Source: Puia dinghuensis
Lineage (GTDB): Bacteria > Bacteroidota > Bacteroidia > Chitinophagales > Chitinophagaceae
Assembly (NCBI GenBank): GCA_026225275.1
Contig: JAMFSL010000188.1
Span: forward strand, 1 to 57,381
DNA length: 57,381 nt
Reading direction: 5' to 3'
The position numbers and the translations under genes were made by a program. The first letter of the stretch is position 1. Each line of letters begins with the position of its first letter. Below the pieces are notes generated by a model, which did no database searches, was not told where the DNA came from, and saw only the letters and a list, made by a program, of their open reading frames with translations. Positions 50,436-57,381 of the stretch are shown piece after piece.

Positions 50436-50455
50436 TCAGACCAGACCAGACTAGT
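50436..50455 (+). repeat. Short tandem repeat (CAGAC x3) in the susC leader
   Basis: Three adjoining CAGAC units spaced without gaps (TCAGACCAGACCAGACTAG) lie between the predicted promoter and the SusC start. No other copy was noticed in the window. Function unknown. Confidence 0.6.
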
Positions 50456-50479
50456 TAATCAAATACAAAACTAACGATC

Positions 50480-53400
50480 ATGCTTGCAAAAATTCTCTTT
50501 AGGATGTGCCTCCTGAGCCTTGTCGCAGGAGGCTTTGTCATTCTGCCCGGCGCCGCCGTAGCGCAGGCTTCGCACGAGGTCACAGGGCGGGTGACAGATT
50601 CCACAGGCGCTTCGCTGGGCGGGGTGAGCATCGGTATCAGAGGGTCGAAGCGCGGAGCGACCACCGATTCGACCGGATATTTTTCTTTGAACGTCCCGTC
50701 CGGGAATGTCACGCTCACTTTTTCCATTATTGGTTACCAGGACAAACAAGTGCCGTTGAACGGTGAGTCTCAGATCAATGTGTCGCTGAATGGAGGTCGC
50801 AAGGACTTGGGGGAAGTGGTGGTGATCGGTTATGGAACCCGGAAGAAGGTGAACCTTACGGGAGCTGTCAGCGATATCTCGGGTGCGGAGATCGCCAAAT
50901 CGCCGGTAGCCAATATTTCCAACGCACTCGGCGGATCCATGCCCGGGTTGATCGTCAACACACGGAGTGGGGAGCCCGGTGCGGACGATGCGGCGTTTTA
51001 CATCCGGGGATTGGGAACGCTGGGGAATACGGCTCCGTTGATCGTGATCGATGGTATCCCCGACCGCCAGGGCGGTTTCAACAGACTTGACCCCAATGAC
51101 ATAGAATCTTTTACCGTACTTAAGGACGCCACGGGTGCTATTTACGGGGCACGTGCGGCGAATGGTGTGATCCTGATCACTACCAAGCGCGGGATCACCG
51201 GAAAGTCCGAATTATCCTTTACCGCCAATGGTGCCATGACCCAGGCGACGCGGGTGCCGAAGATGCTGGATTCACATGACTATGCGGAATCGACGAACGA
51301 ATACGACAACCTGTTAGGTCAACAACCTACCTATACGGCGCAGCAATTACAAAATTACCAGAATGGGTCCGATCCTCTCGGCTATCCCAGTACCAATTGG
51401 TGGAAGACGGTGATGCAGCCCTGGTCCTTCCAAAACAACGATGTCATGTCTTTAAGGGGCGGATCGGATAAGGTGAAATATTATCTGTCCGGTCAGTACC
51501 TGTATCAAAACAGCATGTACAGGGGAGGCTCTGATTATTATACAAACAAGAATGCCCGTGCCAATGTGGATATCCAGGCCACGCCGAGTCTCCGCATCGG
51601 GCTGGACGTCATGTACCGGAATGAGTACAGGTTAAATGAAGGGCCGCAATATGGCACCGCGGGCGATATTTTCCAGGAATTGTGGAGTGCTTACCCTTAC
51701 CTCGTGCCCCGTTACCCGAATGGTGATGTAGGCGTAGGGATCAGTGGGGGACCGCAGAACAGCATGGTATACGTGTTAAACGGCGATCTTGGGAATACGA
51801 CGATCGGGTATGACTTTTTACAGACCAAGACTTCGTTGAGCTGGAACCTGGACAGGGTCACGCCGGGTTTGCATCTTGACGGGTATTATGCCTATGACCT
51901 CTTCTTCTATAACTATAAAGGATTTAACGCGCAGCCGCCGCCAGCCTATAGCTATAGTGAGGCGACAAATAGTTATACCGAGGTGCAGTCTTCGATCCCG
52001 CCGAACCTGAACGACTCGACGGCCAAGACCGAGGACCAATTGGTGAACGTCAAGCTGGGCTGGGAGCGCAAGATCGGCCGCAGCTCACTGGAAGCGTTTG
52101 CGGCCTATGAAGTGTCGCGGGAGACCTATACGGGGCTTTCCGCCTACAGGACCGGGTTCTTGAGCAATAACGTTCAGCAGCTGTTTGCCGGAAGCACCAT
52201 CGGAGAATCGAACAATTCCGGGGAGTTACAAACGGCAAGACAAAATTATATCGGCCGTGTTTCCTACAATTTCGACGATCGTTACCTGGTAGACGTGAAC
52301 ATGCGTGAAGATGGGTCGCCGAACTTTCCTGTGGGAAAGCAGTATGGATTTTTCCCGGCGGTGTCAGGCGCCTGGCGTATATCCAATGAGGCTTTTTTCA
52401 AATCCAGGGTCATTGATGAACTGAAGGTCAGGGGGAGCTGGGGGCAGACTGGAAACGATGCGGTGAGTCCGTTCCAGTACATTCAGACCTATCAGCTGCA
52501 GGCGGGGCAGATCTCCCAATACCTGGCGGCGGGATATTTTTACGGCGCGACTCCGGGCCAGGTGCCGGGATTCGTGCTCGGACCGACACCGAATATCAAT
52601 ATTACCTGGGAGACGGCCACGACTACAGACCTGGGGTTAGATATGAGATTATTGAAAAACCTGACTTTCGATCTGGATGTGTTTCGCAGTTTCAGAACGC
52701 ACATCCTGGTGCCACCGAATGAGGTCGTGCCTGAATATACGGGTTTGGATCTTCCGGACGAGAACCTGGGAAAAGTGTTGAACAGAGGGATCGAATTTCA
52801 ACTGGGCTGGAAGAAGAGTCAGAACCGGGACTTCTCCTATTTTATCAATGGCAATTTTACGTTTGCTGTCAACAAGGTCATTTATGAAGCGGAACCGGTT
52901 TCGGTACCTTCGTATCAACGGATGACAGGCCACCCCGTTGGATCATTCCTGCTTTACCAGGCCCAGGGCCTGTACCAGGACACGGCGACAGTAAACAAGA
53001 CACCGCACCCCGTTGGGTCGGGCCCTGGTGACATCCGGTACAAGGATGTCAATGGAGACGGGCAAATCGATGGCCTCGATGAAGTGAGGACCAATAAGTC
53101 TGCCACACCGGAGATCATGTATGGTTTTACTTTCGGCGGACGGTATAAGAGCCTCGATGCAACGATCTTTTTCCAGGGGCAAGCGGCAGCGCAGGCACTC
53201 CTTCAACCAGGTGGATTAAATATGGCGCAGCAATTCTACAATGGACGTTGGCTGCAGCCGGGCGACAACAAATATCCAAGGACGTTCAATGGTCCGACCA
53301 ATGCCACCTACGGGTCGAATACTTATCAGTCGACCTTCTGGCTGCTGAATGATGGATTCCTGCGGTTAAAGAATGTAGAGATAGGGTACAATCTCAATAG

Positions 53401-53605
53401 CGCGGGTTGGATGAGAGGCGCGAAGATAACCTCGGCGCGGATCTATGTCAGCGGGAATAACCTTTTGTCCATCGATAAATGGGGGCCATCGTTTGATCCC
53501 GAGGCGCCGCCGACGCCGACTTCACCGGGGCAGGTGGCATCCACCAGCGGCCGGTATTACCCTCAGCAGCGGGTGTTGAACCTGGGGATAAGCGTTCATT
53601 TTTAA
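50480..53605 (+). CDS. SusC/RagA-family TonB-linked outer membrane transporter
   Basis: A 1041-residue TonB-dependent glycan importer. Signal peptide 1-30 (cleavage near AVAQ). A carboxypeptidase-like domain (about 34-110, VTGRVTDSTGASLGGVSI) and the SusC hallmark GEVVVIGYGTRKKVNLTGAV come next, then the plug (about 120-230, FYIRGLGTLGNTAPLIVIDGIPD) and a 22-strand barrel to the end (YPQQRVLNLGISVHF). No STN domain, so no anti-sigma signalling is expected. SusD follows 27 bp later, as in the standard pair. Confidence 0.95.
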   Translation: MLAKILFRMCLLSLVAGGFVILPGAAVAQASHEVTGRVTDSTGASLGGVSIGIRGSKRGATTDSTGYFSLNVPSGNVTLTFSIIGYQDKQVPLNGESQINVSLNGGRKDLGEVVVIGYGTRKKVNLTGAVSDISGAEIAKSPVANISNALGGSMPGLIVNTRSGEPGADDAAFYIRGLGTLGNTAPLIVIDGIPDRQGGFNRLDPNDIESFTVLKDATGAIYGARAANGVILITTKRGITGKSELSFTANGAMTQATRVPKMLDSHDYAESTNEYDNLLGQQPTYTAQQLQNYQNGSDPLGYPSTNWWKTVMQPWSFQNNDVMSLRGGSDKVKYYLSGQYLYQNSMYRGGSDYYTNKNARANVDIQATPSLRIGLDVMYRNEYRLNEGPQYGTAGDIFQELWSAYPYLVPRYPNGDVGVGISGGPQNSMVYVLNGDLGNTTIGYDFLQTKTSLSWNLDRVTPGLHLDGYYAYDLFFYNYKGFNAQPPPAYSYSEATNSYTEVQSSIPPNLNDSTAKTEDQLVNVKLGWERKIGRSSLEAFAAYEVSRETYTGLSAYRTGFLSNNVQQLFAGSTIGESNNSGELQTARQNYIGRVSYNFDDRYLVDVNMREDGSPNFPVGKQYGFFPAVSGAWRISNEAFFKSRVIDELKVRGSWGQTGNDAVSPFQYIQTYQLQAGQISQYLAAGYFYGATPGQVPGFVLGPTPNINITWETATTTDLGLDMRLLKNLTFDLDVFRSFRTHILVPPNEVVPEYTGLDLPDENLGKVLNRGIEFQLGWKKSQNRDFSYFINGNFTFAVNKVIYEAEPVSVPSYQRMTGHPVGSFLLYQAQGLYQDTATVNKTPHPVGSGPGDIRYKDVNGDGQIDGLDEVRTNKSATPEIMYGFTFGGRYKSLDATIFFQGQAAAQALLQPGGLNMAQQFYNGRWLQPGDNKYPRTFNGPTNATYGSNTYQSTFWLLNDGFLRLKNVEIGYNLNSAGWMRGAKITSARIYVSGNNLLSIDKWGPSFDPEAPPTPTSPGQVASTSGRYYPQQRVLNLGISVHF

Positions 53606-53632
53606 TTCAGCCACCATTAAAAGAAAATTTTC

Positions 53633-55285
53633 ATGAAAAAGATATATATCATACTCGGGCTTGCCACGATGATAAGCGGGTTGTCGTGTAAAAAGGTATT
53701 GAACCTGCAACCGACAAATTCCTTTTCCACCGACGCGGTGTGGAGCAGCCCGGCCCTGGTCCAGGTGTTTGTCAACGAGATTTACGCGGAAGCCGTTTTT
53801 GGGTTCAAGGATGCCGGGTTTGGCTGGGGTTCCCAAACGGACGAGTTGTTCAGTAATTTCAACTGGTGTAATGAGAACCAATACGTTCAGGGTCAGGCTA
53901 CGCCTGACAATCAAAGCAGTTCGTTCCCGTTGAACTACAGCTCCACCATTAATTTCTGGCCGACGCTATACAGCACCATCCAGAAGACCAATACCTATTT
54001 CCAGAACATCGGGTTGTTGGATACCGTGGGCAATGGAGCACAGATCACCTCCATGACCGCCCAGGTGTATTTTCTCAGGGCCCTTTGCTATTTCGAACTG
54101 CTGAAGCGCTTCGGTGGGGTTCCGTTGATCACGAAGGTTTATACGGCGAATGATGTGACGTTTACTGAGACAAGGGCTTCATGGGATTCTACCGAAGCGT
54201 TCATTCTTTCGGATATCGCGGCTGCGTTGCCGGGTTTGCAGGCGACGGCGGCTTCAGGACAGGAAGGGACGGCAACGACCGGAGCGGCCCTTGCGCTAAA
54301 GTCGAGGTTGCTGCTGTATGCGGCCAGCCCGGAGTATAATACGTCCAATGATATGAGCCTGTGGCAGTCTGCGGCCGATGCCGCTCTGGCGGTGATCAAT
54401 CTGAACCAATATTCGTTGTATGGGACGTCCACGACATATGGCACAATATTTACCGATTTTTTCAACCCCGAAGTGATTTTCGCGAGAGTATATGGAGATG
54501 TCTACGAAGACCGGTACAACACCGTGTACCGGGACCTGAGCCCGAATGGTTATAACGGGTATAGTGCTTACAACGTGCTGGAGCAAATGGTAGAGGCCTT
54601 CCAGATGAATGATGGTACGGCGTTCAGTTGGAGCAACTCCACAGAGGCGGCCAATCCATACCAGAACAGAGATCCCCGGTTCTATGCGGATATCCTGTCC
54701 AACGGAGCGTCGTTCCAGGGTCGGCCGGCGCAGTTCTGGCTCGGCGGTCTCGACTCCAAGCTGAGTTCGTTATCGCCGTGGAATGCATCCAAGACCGGGT
54801 ATACCATTTTGAAGATGGTCGACTCGACGTACAATTTCAATATCCAGCCTTATAGTCCGGCGCAGTGGATTGTCTTCCGGCTGTCGGAAATATATTTGAA
54901 CTATGCCGAGGCCGAGGCCGAGCTAGGGCAGACGGGGACCGCCTTGACTTATTTGAACCTGATCCGTGCGCGCGCCGGCATGCCGGCGGTAACGTCGGGC
55001 GGTGGGGCCGACCTCATCGCGAAGATCCAGCAGGAGCGGCGTATCGAGCTGTGTTTCGAGGGGCATCGGTATTTCGATCTACGGCGCTGGGGTCTGGCCG
55101 AAACCGGTAACCAGGATGCGTTGGGGATCATCATTACCCCGACGAATGCGTCCAATACGACCTTTTCTTACCAGGTGGATACCGTGCAGACCCGGGTCTG
55201 GATGCCGAGCTTCTATTATTACCCGATACCCCGTTCGGAGATAGAAGCTAATCCTAACCTGACACAGAACCCTGATTACAATTGA
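53633..55285 (+). CDS. RagB/SusD-family outer membrane lipoprotein
   Basis: A 550-residue surface glycan-binding protein. A lipoprotein signal with the lipid-anchor cysteine at about 19 (ISGLSCKKVLNLQPT) starts it, then the SusD N-terminal helical (TPR-like) part, with AQVYFLRALCYFELLKRFGGVPLIT near 140-165, and the C-terminal SusD/RagB domain, ending in the typical RRIELCFEGHRYFDLRRWG and YYYPIPRSEIEANPNLTQNPDY. It works as the lid over the SusC barrel. Confidence 0.95.
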   Translation: MKKIYIILGLATMISGLSCKKVLNLQPTNSFSTDAVWSSPALVQVFVNEIYAEAVFGFKDAGFGWGSQTDELFSNFNWCNENQYVQGQATPDNQSSSFPLNYSSTINFWPTLYSTIQKTNTYFQNIGLLDTVGNGAQITSMTAQVYFLRALCYFELLKRFGGVPLITKVYTANDVTFTETRASWDSTEAFILSDIAAALPGLQATAASGQEGTATTGAALALKSRLLLYAASPEYNTSNDMSLWQSAADAALAVINLNQYSLYGTSTTYGTIFTDFFNPEVIFARVYGDVYEDRYNTVYRDLSPNGYNGYSAYNVLEQMVEAFQMNDGTAFSWSNSTEAANPYQNRDPRFYADILSNGASFQGRPAQFWLGGLDSKLSSLSPWNASKTGYTILKMVDSTYNFNIQPYSPAQWIVFRLSEIYLNYAEAEAELGQTGTALTYLNLIRARAGMPAVTSGGGADLIAKIQQERRIELCFEGHRYFDLRRWGLAETGNQDALGIIITPTNASNTTFSYQVDTVQTRVWMPSFYYYPIPRSEIEANPNLTQNPDYN

Positions 55286-55336
55286 GCAGTGGGTTCGCGT
55301 TTTTTGAACTATTTTGGATAAAAATTTGAAGGGCGT

Positions 55337-56347
55337 ATGAAAACGGTTTTTGGTGAAATAAAAAAGCTTGCGGAGATGCCCTCCTATTCCAAGCATGACC
55401 GGCTTGTGCAGGGGATTATCAATGCGATCGATGAAAAGGTGCTGGTGACCGATGAAATGCTGCCGTCGATCAACACGATGATCCGGGAACTGAAGTTTTC
55501 CCGTGATACAGTAGTGAAGGGTTACCAGGAACTCATCAACCGGGGATTAGTCGGATCTACCCGCGGAAGGGGATATTATATCACCAATGGCAATACCGAG
55601 CAGACCCTTCAGGTGGCGCTCCTGATGTACAACATGGATACTTTCGAAGAACAGTTTTACCGGAATTTCCGGTCCGAACTAGGGCCGAATGTCCACCTGA
55701 ACGTTTACTTCCACCATGGAAATATCGATATCTTCGAGACCATCCTGACGCAAATCAAAGGAAAATATGGGATGTTCGTAGTGGCGCCGATCCCGCATCA
55801 GCGGACCCGGGCGCTGCTGGAGGCGATACCCCGTCACCGCTTCCTGATGGTGGATCGTTATGAGCCGCTGGATGGGGAGTTCAATCATATCACCCAGGAG
55901 TTCGAAAAAGCCTCATACAGAACATTCATGGAATTGGCGCCCGTGATCCGGCAGTTCGACGAGATGATCTTTTACCATTCGGTGGATTCTCTCGATCCCA
56001 GGGAGATCCCGATCGCTTTCAAGAAGTTCCTGAAGGACGCCAAGATAAAAGGGCGCCTTGTGCCGGAATATAAACCGGGAACCCTCGAAAAGGGTAAGGT
56101 GTATTTTACGTTGGACAACTTCGCCCTTTTCGCCATGCTCAAAGAATGCAAGGCCAGGAAGCTCAGGCCGGGTAAGGATCTTGGTATCCTGTCCCACAAC
56201 GATGAGCCGGCAAAGGAATTGATTGGCATCACCACTTACTCGGCGGATTTCTCGTTGATGGGGAAAAAGGCCGGCCAGTTCGTGATGACGCGGGAGGCGG
56301 TGCGGGAAACGATGCCGATGGTGCTCTGGAGGAGGAATACATTGTAG
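55337..56347 (+). CDS. GntR-type transcriptional regulator with periplasmic-binding-like sensor
   Basis: A 336-residue regulator. The N-terminal winged helix (about 10-80) contains LPSINTMIRELKFSRDTVVKGYQELINRGLV and STRGRGYYI, typical of GntR-type domains. The C-terminal part (about 90-330) resembles a LacI-type sugar-binding domain (NVHLNVYFHHGNIDIFETILTQ and GKDLGILSHNDEPAKELIGI). Such fusions sense sugars. It lies between SusD and the symporter, so it probably controls the locus. Its stop directly abuts the next gene's GTG. Confidence 0.88.
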   Translation: MKTVFGEIKKLAEMPSYSKHDRLVQGIINAIDEKVLVTDEMLPSINTMIRELKFSRDTVVKGYQELINRGLVGSTRGRGYYITNGNTEQTLQVALLMYNMDTFEEQFYRNFRSELGPNVHLNVYFHHGNIDIFETILTQIKGKYGMFVVAPIPHQRTRALLEAIPRHRFLMVDRYEPLDGEFNHITQEFEKASYRTFMELAPVIRQFDEMIFYHSVDSLDPREIPIAFKKFLKDAKIKGRLVPEYKPGTLEKGKVYFTLDNFALFAMLKECKARKLRPGKDLGILSHNDEPAKELIGITTYSADFSLMGKKAGQFVMTREAVRETMPMVLWRRNTL

Positions 56348-57381
56348 GTGGCGAACCTGATTACGATAGGCAGTTTTCTCTTGTTTACGGTGATTATCGC
56401 TTTCGTGGCCTGGCGACAGGCACGCAAGACGAGGGTGGACACGCTGAGCGGCCTGTTCCTGGCGGGGCGTAAGCTTGGCCCCCTGCTGGTGGGCGGAGGG
56501 TTGCTGTTTGCCAATATCAATACGGCGACCATTGTAGGGGAGAACGAGCTGGTGTATACCAACAATATGACCGTCATGGCCTGGGGCATTACATCGGTAT
56601 TGGCGATGCTGGTCGTCTCGGAATTCATTATGCCGATCTATCTCAGGACGGGTATCGCGACGACGCCGGATTATTTGTCCGCCCGATATGACCGCGGGAC
56701 TGGTAAATTGGTATCCGTCATTTTTCTGGTCAGTTACGTCATCAATTTATTGCCGACAGTATTGTATTGTGGCGCTGTAGCCTTCAGCGGGCTGTTTCAT
56801 TTGCCGGACAGACTGGGACTGGACTACTGGACGACGATATGGATCGTGGTATGGATCATGGGGGCGACGGGTTGTTTGTACAGCGTACTTGGAGGGTTGA
56901 AGGCGATCGCAGTGTCAGACACACTCCTTGGGATGGGCATTTTCGCCGGTGGTATACTGTTGCCATTTTTCGCCGTACGCTATGTTGGTCATGGAAATAT
57001 CCTTACGGGCATTCATACAGTGCTGGCAAGCCATACGGACCATCTCAACAGCATTGGTAAGGCTTCAGACGCCATCCCCTTTTCAACGCTGTTCACCGGA
57101 ATGATATTAGTCAATCTGTATTATTGGGGAACCGAGCAATACATCGTACAGCAGGTGTTGGCATCCCGGGATCTGCGGACCTGTCAGAAGGGTATTGCGG
57201 TGGCTTGTCTGGGGAAACTTTTGTCGCCGCTCCTTTTGAATATTCCCGGACTCATCGCGGTGCACGTGTTCACACATCTGCACAACACGGCCGAGGTTTT
57301 CCCTGCTTTGTCGGCGCTGGTATCGCCCCCTTTCATCTCAGGGTATATCGCCGCCATCATTTTTGGGGCGGGTCTGAGCAC
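56348..57381 (+). CDS. Sodium:solute symporter (SSS/SLC5 family), cut at window end
   Basis: At least 344 residues, continuing past the right edge. Start is GTG 56348, immediately after the stop of the regulator gene; no ATG is in range. About ten hydrophobic segments are visible, with LAGRKLGPLLVGGGLLFANINTATIVGENE and WTTIWIVVWIMGATGCLYSVLGGLKAIAVSD, SSS family signatures (Na+ and sugar sites). It probably imports the monosaccharide released by the GH110-like enzyme or its relatives. Confidence 0.9.
   Translation, partial: MANLITIGSFLLFTVIIAFVAWRQARKTRVDTLSGLFLAGRKLGPLLVGGGLLFANINTATIVGENELVYTNNMTVMAWGITSVLAMLVVSEFIMPIYLRTGIATTPDYLSARYDRGTGKLVSVIFLVSYVINLLPTVLYCGAVAFSGLFHLPDRLGLDYWTTIWIVVWIMGATGCLYSVLGGLKAIAVSDTLLGMGIFAGGILLPFFAVRYVGHGNILTGIHTVLASHTDHLNSIGKASDAIPFSTLFTGMILVNLYYWGTEQYIVQQVLASRDLRTCQKGIAVACLGKLLSPLLLNIPGLIAVHVFTHLHNTAEVFPALSALVSPPFISGYIAAIIFGAGLS

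Noticed and set aside
1-57381. tRNA genes, rRNA genes, CRISPR arrays, intact insertion sequences, phage genes
   Set aside because: None seen: no cloverleaf with CCA-type arms, no regularly spaced repeats and no transposase, integrase or capsid motifs on either strand.

Overview
This window looks like chromosomal DNA of a Bacteroidota bacterium, most likely family Chitinophagaceae (genus not resolvable by eye). Evidence: a SusC/SusD pair with its regulator and transporter, a 1068-residue secreted protein ending in a type B type-IX-secretion sorting domain, several TonB/beta-barrel proteins of Bacteroidota type, weak or absent Shine-Dalgarno sequences, and promoters of the Bacteroidota pattern TTG/TTTG - about 20 bp - TAnnTTTG. 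I see no rRNA, tRNA, CRISPR array, phage or intact insertion sequence.

Layout. 1-3041: a cut M1 aminopeptidase, an Xaa-Pro aminopeptidase and a small basic protein. 3038-7841 (minus): an outer-membrane barrel protein and an OmpR-type two-component system. 7965-16842 (plus): an SGNH hydrolase, then a tight run of genes (8749-16466) for a CMP-activated ulosonic-acid-like sugar: GT-B-like transferase, SpsF-type cytidylyltransferase, two half-transketolases, class III aminotransferase, SDR, a short NeuB-like synthase without its SAF domain, and a fatty-acid-hydroxylase-type membrane enzyme, followed by an SMR transporter. 16892-24530: BamA/TamA-like barrel, FMN-split-barrel-like protein, a probable small RNA, DUF92 membrane protein, two convergent flavoenzymes and a Tat-exported UxuA-like protein. 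24691-32614: subtilase, MarR, a TetR unit with an isochorismatase-fold protein, a divergent MerR/MFS-efflux pair with twin operators, and penicillin acylase. 32651-37329 (minus): a compact run including an ECF sigma factor with a zinc-binding anti-sigma candidate, YHS, DoxX, LysE, ATP-grasp, NRDE and DinB genes. 37436-40642: the T9SS substrate. 40760-44584: methyltransferase, a truncated FtsX-permease remnant, an AAA ATPase-nuclease with a striking palindromic promoter, and a GH28 enzyme. 44698-48530: thioredoxin-like protein, histidine kinase with stand-alone receiver, a gene fragment and a divergent SDR/HxlR pair around a perfect dyad. 48535-57381: a glycan-utilisation locus (GH110-like alpha-galactosidase divergent from SusC, SusD, GntR-type regulator and a cut sodium:solute symporter).

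The best candidate for an under-described system is the ulosonate-like sugar cluster at 8749-16466. It contains no visible hexosamine epimerase, and its split transketolase and aminotransferase suggest an unusual route to the aldose precursor. Secondary candidates are the self-contained operator architectures at 30093-30140 and 41449-41539 and the minus-strand small RNA near 19085-18965. All functions are inferred by reading motifs; no database search was run.
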